This document shows, one piece after another, positions 43,835 through 51,497 of a DNA stretch of 64,000 nucleotides (position 1 is the stretch's first letter; each line of letters opens with the position of its first letter). The notes beneath the pieces were generated by a model. That model ran no database searches. It worked only from the letters and a program-made list of their open reading frames with translations, and had not been told where the DNA came from. The DNA is from JANQOH01 sp965242575. Lineage in GTDB: Bacteria > Pseudomonadota > Alphaproteobacteria > UBA7887. The translations under genes and the position numbers were made by a program. Where the stretch lies: positions 372,001-436,000 of the forward strand of contig OZ251461.1 of the NCBI GenBank assembly GCA_965242575.1, written 5' to 3'.

Positions 43835-46136
43835 CGCCTTTCGCCTCCCTAATCGCCCGCCAGACCCGCTCGGCGGTCAGCGGCATGTCGATATGGCGGA
43901 CGCCGAGCGGCGCCAGCGCGTCGAGGACGGCGTTGACGGCCGCCGGCGGAGCCCCCGCCGCGCCGGCCTCGCCGCACCCCTTGAAGCCCGCCGGGTTCGC
44001 CGGGCACGGAGTCCCCGCCGGCGCGAACGCGATGGCCGGCAGGTCATCGGCGCGGGGCGGGCAGTAATCCATGAACGACCCTGACAGCAGTTGCCCCTCC
44101 GCATCGTGGACGGTCGCCTCGAACAGCGCCTGCCCCAGCCCCTGCGCAACGCCGCCGTGCACCTGGCCGGCCAGCATCGGCGGGTTGAGCACGCGCCCGA
44201 AATCATGCGTCACGGTGTAGCGGAGCAGCTCCACGGCGCCGGTCTCCGGGTCCACCTCCGCTTCGCAGACGTGGCAGCCGTTGGGGTAGGTGTGGTTCTC
44301 CGGCGCGAAGCGGCCGACCGCGCGCAGCGGGTCCCCCTGCGCCGCCGCTGCCCCGGCGACCTCGGCCCAGCCCACCGCCCGGTCGGTCCCGGCGATGCGG
44401 AACGCGCCGTCGGCGAAGGCGATGTCGGCCGCCGACGCCTCCAGCAGTTCGGCGGCGCGTTCGGTCCCCGCGTCGATGACCTCCCGCGCGGCGGCGGTAA
44501 GGCACGCGCCGGCGAGCGGGATCGAGCGCGACCCGCCGGTGCCCTGGCCCTCCGCCACCCGGTCGGTGTCGCCCTGGACCACCGTCACGCGGTCCGGGTC
44601 CATGCCCAGGAAGGCGCCGGCGATCTGCGCCAGCGCGGTCTCGTGGCCCTGCCCGTTGGCCATCGCGCCGGAGAACACCGCCGCCGAGCCGTCCGCGGCG
44701 ATCCGCAGCTCGGCGCTGTCCGCGACGCCGTGGCCGCAGCGCTCGACGAAGACCGCCAAGCCGAAGCCGCGCAGCCGCCCACGCCGCTCCGACTCCACCC
44801 GCCGCGCGGCGAAGCCCGCGCGGTCCGCCTCGGCGAGGCCGCGCGCCATCAGGGCGGGGTAGTCGCCGCTGTCGTATTCGAGGCCCAGCGGCGTCCGGAA
44901 CGGCAGTTCGGCGGGCGTCACCAGGTTGCGGCGGCGAAGTTCGAGGCGATCGATCCCCGTCTCCCGCGCCGCTGCGTCGACCAGCCGCTCCAGCAGGTGC
45001 AGGTTCTCCGGCCGCCCTGCGCCGCGATAGACCTCGGTCGGGACGGCGTTGGTGAACGCGCCGCGCGCGCGGACGTGGATCGCCGGCGTCCGGTAGGCGC
45101 CGGAGAACGACGCCGCATTGAGCGTCGCCGGGATCGCCCCGCGGGCGCTGGGATGCGCGCCGAGATCGGCGACGATGTCGACCTCGAGCGCGAGGAACCG
45201 CCCCTCCGCGTCGAGCGCCAGCGCCGCCTCCGCCACCCGCCCGCGGCCCTGGTAGTCGGTGAGGAACCCGTCGGCGCGGTCGCCGATCCACCGGACGGGG
45301 CGCCCCAGTTCGCGCGCCGCCCACAGCAGCAGCGCCTGCTCGCGGTAGAGCGAGTTCTTGACCCCGAAGCCGCCGCCCACATCGCCCACCAGGACGCGGA
45401 AGCGGTCCTCCGGCAACCCGAACACGCCGGCGAGTTCGGCGCGCAGCGGGTGCGGCATCTGCGTCCCGCACTCCAGCGTGAAGCGCCCGCTCGCGGCGTC
45501 CCACGACCCGATGGCGGCGCGCGTCTCCAGCGCGCCGACGACGATGCGCGGGTTGGCGGCGCGCAGCCGGACGACGCGCGCCGCCGCCGCCATCGCCGCG
45601 CCGGCCGCCTCGGCGTCGCCCGCCTCCCAGTCGAAGCAGAGATTGCCGGGCGCGGAGTCCCAGAGTTGCGGCGCGCCGGAGCGGAGCGCGTCCTCCGCGT
45701 CGACGACCGCCGGGAGCGGGGCGATGTCGACCTCGACGCGCTCGGCGCCGTCGCGCGCCGCCGCTTCGGTCCGGGCGGCGACCATCGCCACCGTGTCGCC
45801 GACGAAGCGCACCCGGTCGGTCGCCAATAGCGGCTGGTCCGGGATCGCCGCCGGCCGCCCGTCGGCGCAGGCCGGGCGCGCGACGACCGGCATGGGGCCG
45901 AGCGCGCTTCCGATGTCGGCGGCGGTCCAGACCGCGAGCACGCCGGGGACAGCGCGCGCGGCGGCGCAATCGACTCCGCGCACTGCGCCGTGCGCGATGT
46001 CGGAGCGGACGAACCGGGCATGCGCCGGCGCGCCGCCGCCGGTGGGCGGCGAATCGCCGACGAAGCGCCCGGCGCCGGTGAGCAGGCGGCGGTCCTCCTT
46101 GCGCCGCAGCGGCTGGCCTATGCCGAAGCGGGTCAC
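43827..46136 (-). CDS. Mo-hydroxylase large subunit, form II type, orphan
   Basis: 769 residues from GTG 46136, overlapping the stop of the DSD1-like gene. The longer frame upstream is antisense noise. It begins TRFGIGQPLRRKEDRRLLTGAGRFVGD, has GDVGGGFGVKNSLYREQ, the active-site loop VYRGAGRPENL and GQGHETALAQIAG. It is paralogous to the coxL-like protein at 8482-10872 and likewise lacks the form I Cys. No 2Fe-2S or FAD subunit gene is adjacent, so it must share them with another operon or be an isolated copy. Confidence 0.9.
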   Translation of the reverse strand: MTRFGIGQPLRRKEDRRLLTGAGRFVGDSPPTGGGAPAHARFVRSDIAHGAVRGVDCAAARAVPGVLAVWTAADIGSALGPMPVVARPACADGRPAAIPDQPLLATDRVRFVGDTVAMVAARTEAAARDGAERVEVDIAPLPAVVDAEDALRSGAPQLWDSAPGNLCFDWEAGDAEAAGAAMAAAARVVRLRAANPRIVVGALETRAAIGSWDAASGRFTLECGTQMPHPLRAELAGVFGLPEDRFRVLVGDVGGGFGVKNSLYREQALLLWAARELGRPVRWIGDRADGFLTDYQGRGRVAEAALALDAEGRFLALEVDIVADLGAHPSARGAIPATLNAASFSGAYRTPAIHVRARGAFTNAVPTEVYRGAGRPENLHLLERLVDAAARETGIDRLELRRRNLVTPAELPFRTPLGLEYDSGDYPALMARGLAEADRAGFAARRVESERRGRLRGFGLAVFVERCGHGVADSAELRIAADGSAAVFSGAMANGQGHETALAQIAGAFLGMDPDRVTVVQGDTDRVAEGQGTGGSRSIPLAGACLTAAAREVIDAGTERAAELLEASAADIAFADGAFRIAGTDRAVGWAEVAGAAAAQGDPLRAVGRFAPENHTYPNGCHVCEAEVDPETGAVELLRYTVTHDFGRVLNPPMLAGQVHGGVAQGLGQALFEATVHDAEGQLLSGSFMDYCPPRADDLPAIAFAPAGTPCPANPAGFKGCGEAGAAGAPPAAVNAVLDALAPLGVRHIDMPLTAERVWRAIREAKGGG

Positions 46137-47281
46137 GGGTTCCCCCGCGCCGCCACCGGCCAGATGTCGACCAGCGTGTCGCCGCGCACGCAGTGGTAGG
46201 CGTCGTACAGGTTCGCCGTCGGGTCGCAATGGGGGGCCTGGAGCGCCAGTTGCGCGCCGACCGCGAGGCGGGCGTTCGCGCCCTCGGCGAATTCGACCGC
46301 GCCGTGTTCGTCGCCGAGGAAGCGGTAGCGCGCCCCCTCCGGCGCGCCCTGGGCGCATTTCGGCGCCGGCCCGTCGGTCGCGAAACTCTTGAGGCCGGCG
46401 TCGATGACCGCATGGCGCGCATGGACGTCGTTGACCACCGTCGCCTGGACGAACAGCGCCGGTTCGAACGGGCGCGGGTCGCCGGGGGTCAGCGCGCAGG
46501 CGTCGTATTGGACGTCGGCGAAGACGTAGGATCCCGCCTGCAATTCGTCGAGCGCGCCGTCGCGGTGGTCGATGTCGTGGGTTCCCGTTCCGCCGCCGGT
46601 GACGATGGGCGGCGGCAGCCCTGCGGCGGCGAGCGCCTCGGCGGCGGCGCGGATGCGCGCGCTTTCGGGGCGGACGGCCGCGCGGCGTTCGGCGAAGCCG
46701 GGGATGTGCTGGAGGTGGCCGTAATACGCCTGGAGGCCGGCGAAGGCGAGGCCCGGCGCGGCGTCGGCGGCGCGCGCCAGCGCGACGGCGTCCCCGGCGG
46801 AGGCGGCGCCGGTGCGCCGCGTCCCCACGTCGAAATCGACGACGATTCCGAGCGGGCGGCGCGGGTCCCAGTCCCGCGCCGCCGCCGCCAGCGCGGCGAG
46901 GCCGGCGGCGGTGTCGACCGTGGCGAGCACGTCCGGCGCCGCCTCGCGCAACGCCGCCAGACGGGCGACCTTGGCCGCGCCGGTGGGCGGCGAGGTGACG
47001 AGGATTCCCCCTGTCCCCGCCGCGGCCATCGCCTCCGCCTCGCGCAAGGTGGCGCAGCACACGCCGACGGCGCCGGCGGCGATCTGGGCCCGGGCGATGG
47101 CGGGCGATTTGTGGCTCTTGGCGTGCGGGCGCAGCGCCTGCCCGACGCGGCGGCAATGCGCCGCCATCGCCGCGATGTTGCGCTCCATCGCGTCGAGGTC
47201 GAGGACCAGCGCCGGCGTGCAGAGCCGCCAGCGCCCGCCGGGGGCGCCGACCAGGCCGGCGTTCGGCGATGCGTCCGTCAT
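46133..47281 (-). CDS. DSD1-family PLP-dependent D-amino-acid lyase (D-threonine aldolase / D-serine dehydratase-like)
   Basis: 382 residues. The N-terminal alanine-racemase-like barrel has the PLP Lys in LRPHAKSHKSPAIA, ILVTSPP, and GGGTGTHDI for phosphate binding. The C-terminal domain ends with YDAYHCVRGDTLVDIWPVAARG, whose His-x(n)-Cys pair is the metal site of this family. It cleaves or dehydrates D-3-hydroxy amino acids. Start ATG 47281 has GGAGCGGGG upstream; an ATG 27 bases earlier is possible. Confidence 0.9.
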   Translation of the reverse strand: MTDASPNAGLVGAPGGRWRLCTPALVLDLDAMERNIAAMAAHCRRVGQALRPHAKSHKSPAIARAQIAAGAVGVCCATLREAEAMAAAGTGGILVTSPPTGAAKVARLAALREAAPDVLATVDTAAGLAALAAAARDWDPRRPLGIVVDFDVGTRRTGAASAGDAVALARAADAAPGLAFAGLQAYYGHLQHIPGFAERRAAVRPESARIRAAAEALAAAGLPPPIVTGGGTGTHDIDHRDGALDELQAGSYVFADVQYDACALTPGDPRPFEPALFVQATVVNDVHARHAVIDAGLKSFATDGPAPKCAQGAPEGARYRFLGDEHGAVEFAEGANARLAVGAQLALQAPHCDPTANLYDAYHCVRGDTLVDIWPVAARGNP

Positions 47282-47353
47282 CGTCCCCGCTCCGCCGTGG
47301 ACCACCATCGCCGATGGCAATAGCAACCGCCGCGCGCGGCGGCAAGCGGCGCC

Positions 47354-47362
47354 TGTGGATAG
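47354..47362 (-). promoter_or_regulatory. DnaA-box-like 9-mer upstream of gcrA
   Basis: The minus strand reads CTATCCACA, one mismatch from the DnaA consensus TTATCCACA. It is 106 bases upstream of the chosen gcrA start. DnaA activates gcrA in Caulobacter, so the position is suggestive, but a single 8/9 match may be chance. Confidence 0.4.
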
Positions 47363-47397
47363 GCGGGAATTTCGGGGATAACCCCAAAATATGGTAA

Positions 47398-47411
47398 TTC
47401 GGTTTGCCGAA
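47398..47411. promoter_or_regulatory. Inverted repeat TTCGG-N4-CCGAA in the gcrA leader
   Basis: Exact 5-bp arms in an AT-rich stretch that starts around 47365 and contains AAAATATGG. It is placed where a promoter or operator of gcrA is expected. A GATTC methylation-type site (GANTC) lies at 47439-47443. Confidence 0.35.
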
Positions 47412-47467
47412 CCGACAACATGTATGGTATGGAGGGTGGATTCGCAACCGGCGGGGAGGGCCGCGCG

Positions 47468-47830
47468 ATGCAGTGGACGGACGGCGACGTCGAGACTCTC
47501 AAGGCCTTGTGGAGCAAGGGCCGCAGCGCCCGCGAGATCGGCGAGAAATTGGGCGTGACCCGCAACGCGGTCATCGGCAAGGCGAATCGGATGGGCCTCG
47601 CCCACAACTCGGCCGCCGGGGGGCGGCGCAAGCCGGCGGCGAAGCCGGCGCGGGACCCGCGCCCGTCCAGCCCGCTGGACCTGACCGAGCGCATGTGCCG
47701 CTGGCCGCTGGGCCATCCCGGCGAGGCCGACTTCCATTTCTGCGGCGTCCGGCGCGCGGCGGGGCGGCCCTATTGCGAGGCCCATTGCCGCGTCGCCTAT
47801 CGCGGCCGCGCCAGCAGCGAGGCCGCCTAG
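47468..47830 (+). CDS. gcrA: GcrA cell-cycle regulator
   Basis: 120 residues. The N-terminus MQWTDGDVETLKALWSKG, then SAREIGEKLGVTRNAVIGKANRMGL is the GcrA helix-turn-helix. The C-terminus has CRWPLGHPGEADFHFCG and YCEAHCRVAY, the conserved Cys-rich sigma70-contacting region. ATG 47468 is chosen for GGGGAGGG upstream and the match to the family start, over 47420. In alphaproteobacteria GcrA activates promoters with methylated GANTC sites together with CcrM. Confidence 0.93.
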   Translation: MQWTDGDVETLKALWSKGRSAREIGEKLGVTRNAVIGKANRMGLAHNSAAGGRRKPAAKPARDPRPSSPLDLTERMCRWPLGHPGEADFHFCGVRRAAGRPYCEAHCRVAYRGRASSEAA

Positions 47831-47859
47831 CCGGAGCGCGCTCCCGGTCCGCTTTTCCC

Positions 47860-47934
47860 GGGACCGCCGGCGTCTCGCCGGCATTTTGAGCGCCGGACAG
47901 CGCTTACGCGGGCCGGCGAGACGCCGGCGGTCCC
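47860..47934. repeat. 75-bp palindromic REP/MITE-like element
   Basis: Perfect 23-bp inverted repeats (47860-47882 and 47912-47934), beginning GGGACCGCCGGCGTCTCGCC, flank a 29-base loop. It lies in the spacer between gcrA and the acyl-CoA ligase and could form a strong hairpin acting as a terminator or a mobile palindromic element. No second copy was noticed in this window. Confidence 0.7.
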
Positions 47935-48044
47935 AGGGGCGCGAGCCGCTGCGGAACGGCGAGAATCCCCAGCCGCGCCCGCGCCGCCTTGACGCGGCGC
48001 GCGGCGCGGCGGCATAACGCGGGGAGGACAATGGGAGCGCCGCC

Positions 48045-49589
48045 ATGTACAACCTCTCCGCCGCCCTCGAGACCGCCGCGCGCGAGGCGCCGGACGGCGA
48101 CGCGCTGATCTTCGCCGCCCGCCGCGTCTCTTGGGGCGCGCTCGACGCCGCCGCCTCCCGCATCGCCGCCGGCCTCGCCGCGGCGGGCGTCGGCCCCGGC
48201 GACGTCGTGGCGCTGAGCTGCCCCAACCTGCCGCAATTCCCGATGGCGTATTTCGGCGTGCTCAAGACCGGCGCCGCGGTGCTGCCGGTCAACGTGCTGC
48301 TCACCGCCGACGAGATCGCCTACCTGCTCGAGGATTCCGGCGCCGCGGCGTTCCTGTGCTTCGAGGGGACCGGCGAGCTGCCGTCGGGCAAGGCGGGGTG
48401 GGCGGCGTTCCAGCGCGTCCCGGGCTGCCGCGAATTCCGCGTCGTTACGGCCGATCCCGCCGCGCCGTCGCCCATCGCCGGCGCCGTGACGATGGGCGCG
48501 ATGATGGCCGGCGCGCCGGCCGGGTTCGACTCCGTCCAGCGCGCCGGCGACGACATCGCGGCGGTGCTCTACACCTCCGGCACCACCGGCCGGCCCAAGG
48601 GCGCGCAGCTGTCGCACACCAACATCCTGCTCAACGCCATGCTGGCGCGCGACCTGATCGGCTCCAGCCGCGACGACGTGTGCATGATTACCCTGCCGCT
48701 GTTCCACGCCTTCGGCCAGATCGTGCAGATGGTGGCCTGCGTCGTCGCCGGCGCGGCGATGGTGCTGGTCCCGCGGTTCGACCCGGGCGCGGTGTTGAAG
48801 TCGCTCCGCGACGACGCGGTGACGATCTTCGCCGGCGTGCCCACCATGTATTGGGCGCTGCTGAACCACCCCGCCGATGAGGCCGACCTGGCCGCCGTCG
48901 CCGAAAAGCTGCGCGTCTGCGCCTCCGGCGGCGCGTCGCTGCCGGTCGAGGTGCTGCGCGGCTTCGAGGCGAAGTTCAAGGTGCCGATCCTCGAGGGCTA
49001 CGGCCTGAGCGAGACCTCGCCCGTGGTCACGTTCAACCACCTGCACAAGCCGCGCAAGCCCGGTTCGGTGGGCACGCCCGTCTGGGGCGTCGAGGTCCGC
49101 GTCGTCGCCGCTGACGGATCCGACGCGCCGGCGGGCGAGACGGGCGAGGTGGTCGTCCGCGGCCATTGCGTGATGAAGGGCTATCTCAACAAGCCGGAGG
49201 CGAACGCCGAGGCGCTGCGCGGCGGCTGGTTCCACACCGGAGACATCGGCCGCCTCGACGAGGACGGCTACCTGTACATCGTCGACCGGGTGAAGGACAT
49301 GATCATCCGCGGCGGCTTCAACGTCTATCCGCGCGAGATCGAGGAGGTCCTGATGACGCATGAGGCGGTCTCGCTCGCCGCCGTCGTCGGCGTCCCCGAC
49401 GACCGCCAGGGCGAGGAGGTCAAGGCGTTCGTCGTCCCCGCCCCCGGCCGCGAGATCGACACCGCCGCGCTGGTCGCCTGGTCGCGCGAGCGCCTCGCCG
49501 CCTACAAATATCCCCGTCTGGTCGAGGTCCGCGACAGCCTGCCGATGAACGCCACCGGCAAGATCCTCAAGACCGAACTGCGCGGGTAG
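48045..49589 (+). CDS. AMP-binding long-chain acyl-CoA ligase
   Basis: 514 residues. The ATP/AMP motif LYTSGTTGRPKGA is near residue 178, followed by EGYGLSETSPV, the hinge DRVKDMIIRGGFNVYPREIEE, and the catalytic Lys in NATGKILKTEL near the C-terminus. It activates a carboxylic acid to its CoA ester. Stand-alone gene; chain-length preference cannot be inferred. Confidence 0.93.
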   Translation: MYNLSAALETAAREAPDGDALIFAARRVSWGALDAAASRIAAGLAAAGVGPGDVVALSCPNLPQFPMAYFGVLKTGAAVLPVNVLLTADEIAYLLEDSGAAAFLCFEGTGELPSGKAGWAAFQRVPGCREFRVVTADPAAPSPIAGAVTMGAMMAGAPAGFDSVQRAGDDIAAVLYTSGTTGRPKGAQLSHTNILLNAMLARDLIGSSRDDVCMITLPLFHAFGQIVQMVACVVAGAAMVLVPRFDPGAVLKSLRDDAVTIFAGVPTMYWALLNHPADEADLAAVAEKLRVCASGGASLPVEVLRGFEAKFKVPILEGYGLSETSPVVTFNHLHKPRKPGSVGTPVWGVEVRVVAADGSDAPAGETGEVVVRGHCVMKGYLNKPEANAEALRGGWFHTGDIGRLDEDGYLYIVDRVKDMIIRGGFNVYPREIEEVLMTHEAVSLAAVVGVPDDRQGEEVKAFVVPAPGREIDTAALVAWSRERLAAYKYPRLVEVRDSLPMNATGKILKTELRG

Positions 49590-49695
49590 GGCGGGCGGTT
49601 GACCGTCTTGGGCGGCCGTTGTACCCTGATGGGCGAATCGGGTACGGGTGGTCGCAAGGTAGTAGGCGGCGCACGGATGCAGTGCCCGTAGGGGG

Positions 49696-49723
49696 TTGAC
49701 ACGCGTGTGCGGAGGGGTAAAGT
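49696..49723 (+). promoter_or_regulatory. Sigma70-type promoter of the TerB-like gene
   Basis: TTGACA at 49696-49701 is a perfect -35 box, followed after 16 bases by TAAAGT at 49718-49723 as -10. It precedes the AT-rich gene at 49814, suggesting that this acquired gene carries its own promoter. Confidence 0.6.
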
Positions 49724-49813
49724 GTCCCCTCTGGAGCGGCAGTACGATCTCGGCGTGGCCATTAAGTGCGCCCGCCGAGGGCAAGTGGGACGATCAGTCT
49801 GGGAGGGACGATC

Positions 49814-50701
49814 ATGTCGTATGAGGAAAACATTCGGGGTAGCCTCTTGAAAATTATAAATACCTATAGTTCCAGGGACTACTATAAGTATGAGAATATA
49901 CCGCCTCAAAAACTGGAGACGGCAATCCAGAACTATCCCGTCGCTCTGGACGAAACTCCGCTTGCGCTGATCGATACGACGATACTCGGATCGGCGAAGA
50001 CGGGGATGGTAATTGGCTTGAAAGGCCTATACTGGAAGAATAGCTGGGCCACCCATTCGGATCGTAATTTCATATCTTGGGATGAGTTGGCTGGCGACGG
50101 TTTCTCAATCTACAAAACTAGGTACGGCGTCCAGCTGGCGCGTGGGTGTGAATTTAGCATGTCTGGAAGCAGTTTCAACAATGATGCCTGCCTTAATCTT
50201 CTCAATAACGTTATTGATTTGTATAGAGAGTTACGGCAATCTGGAGACATGCAGGCAGATACGGAATCTGCGCAAGGAACTAATGAACTTGTGGATCAGG
50301 GCGCGAACCTCAACCTTCCACAGCCCGAGAATTACGCTCTTTATGCTCAGGTTGTGCCCGAAGTCATCGCTTTTTGCATCGCGGCCGATGGGGATGTGGA
50401 GGATTCTGAGGTAGAAACGGCGTCAGCAATAATCGAGCATGATGATTTTATTGAAAACAAAGCCGAGGCGTTGGAAATTCTTTCGTCAACTATCGACATG
50501 CTAATATCTGCAAGGGAAAAGTCGCAGGCTGTTTTCAAGCTGAAGCTGACGACGTTGGGGTCTAAAGTTGCGAATATTAAGGCCGCTGTGCAGAAAGAAA
50601 AAGTCGGCGTGATACTGGATGGTATGCTTGATACGACCGATATCAAAGGCCAGTCTGACACGGCGCAAGTGGTGTCGTATATTAAGGAGAAGATTTCGTA
50701 G
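49814..50701 (+). CDS. TerB-like domain protein with N-terminal PH-like domain
   Basis: 295 residues from ATG 49814, with GGGAGGGACG upstream. Residues 40-100 (DETPLALIDTTILGSAKTGM, then IGLKGLYWKN and FISWDELAGDG) look like a small bacterial PH-like fold that often precedes TerB domains. From about 175 the helical segment AQVVPEVIAFCIAADGDVED has the TerB ADG motif followed by acidic residues suited to metal binding. GC content is far below that of its neighbours. Related proteins occur in stress and phage-defence islands; the exact role is unknown. Confidence 0.65.
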   Translation: MSYEENIRGSLLKIINTYSSRDYYKYENIPPQKLETAIQNYPVALDETPLALIDTTILGSAKTGMVIGLKGLYWKNSWATHSDRNFISWDELAGDGFSIYKTRYGVQLARGCEFSMSGSSFNNDACLNLLNNVIDLYRELRQSGDMQADTESAQGTNELVDQGANLNLPQPENYALYAQVVPEVIAFCIAADGDVEDSEVETASAIIEHDDFIENKAEALEILSSTIDMLISAREKSQAVFKLKLTTLGSKVANIKAAVQKEKVGVILDGMLDTTDIKGQSDTAQVVSYIKEKIS

Positions 50702-50778
50702 TGAATGCAACTTGACACTTCTACATGACCGAGAGACTACACTCGGAAAGATTCGAACGATGTCCGTCGCCTCATACC

Positions 50779-51110
50779 TTAAGCGAGTGCTTGGTCGATG
50801 TCAACGATGATGTCGTCAGAAATCTTGATGCCGGCCGACAGCCGCATCGGGTCGGGGCCGGCGGTGATCTGCTGCTTCTCGATCAGCTGACGGTGCGTCA
50901 TTGAGGCCCGATGCAGGATTGGACTGCGCATGTTGTCGATATTGGCCAAGCGCAAGAAAACCTCCACCGCGTCGACGAACTTCAGCCCCACCTCGTAGTC
51001 GCCCCTGAAGAAGGTGAACATCGCGCCCGCCCCCCGAGCATGTACTTCCGCACCAGATTGTAATTATGGGCTGGATTCCAGACCGGAATACGAGGCACTG
51101 CTGCCCAGCC
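50779..51110 (-). pseudogene. Cys/Met-metabolism PLP enzyme (O-acetylhomoserine sulfhydrylase type), C-terminal fragment
   Basis: The last 80 residues (FTFFRGDYEVGLKFVDAVEV, LRLANIDNMRSPILHRASMT, HRQLIEKQQ, IRLS-like end and TAA) match the C-terminus of OAH sulfhydrylase/cystathionine gamma-synthase enzymes. Upstream pieces YSGLESSP and NYNLVRKYMLGG continue the match in other frames, so there are at least two frameshifts. The PLP-binding two thirds are absent. Confidence 0.7.
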
Positions 51111-51169
51111 GGGACGACCGATGGTGCCCGCGCCGCCGCGCGCTCCGTTGATTCGGCCCCGTTCTCGCG

Positions 51170-51463
51170 GCGTATTGCCTCAGCAACTCGCTGGTCGGCG
51201 ACATGGCGGCCAACGTCAAGAACTGGACGACCGGCGGCGAGCTGCGGGGCTATTCTGATATGCTGGACAAGGCGGGCGCGGCCATACTTGAACGCGTCGA
51301 GCGCAAGGCCGCCGAAATGGGTGCCGATGCGGTGGTCGGCATGCGCCTCGTGACCTCGGACGTAGCCGAAGGCGCGGCCGAGTTGATCGGCTACGGCACG
51401 GCAGTGCGCTTCGCCGACGATTCGGGCGGGCCCCCGAAGGCGCCTGAAGACGCCAGCGCATGA
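51170..51463 (+). pseudogene. YbjQ/UPF0145 heavy-metal-binding family, 5'-truncated
   Basis: The frame reads YCLSNSLVGDMAANVKNWTT, GGELRGYSDMLDKAGAAIL, ERVERKAAEMGADAVVGMRL and ends after a GAAELIGYGTAVRF motif, which matches the C-terminal three quarters of YbjQ-family proteins. The expected first ~30 residues are replaced by unrelated sequence. An internal ATG at 51203 could still be used, but homology clearly extends upstream of it. Confidence 0.65.
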
Positions 51464-51497
51464 TCGGCAAGAGGCTTCGCTGTGTGGACCCGATTCC

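Noticed and set aside
43827..47447. 1206-residue apparent fusion of DSD1-like and Mo-hydroxylase genes
   Set aside because: The N-terminal part is a shadow of the DSD1-like gene in another frame. GTG 46136 overlaps the DSD1-like stop and begins with the standard family N-terminus.
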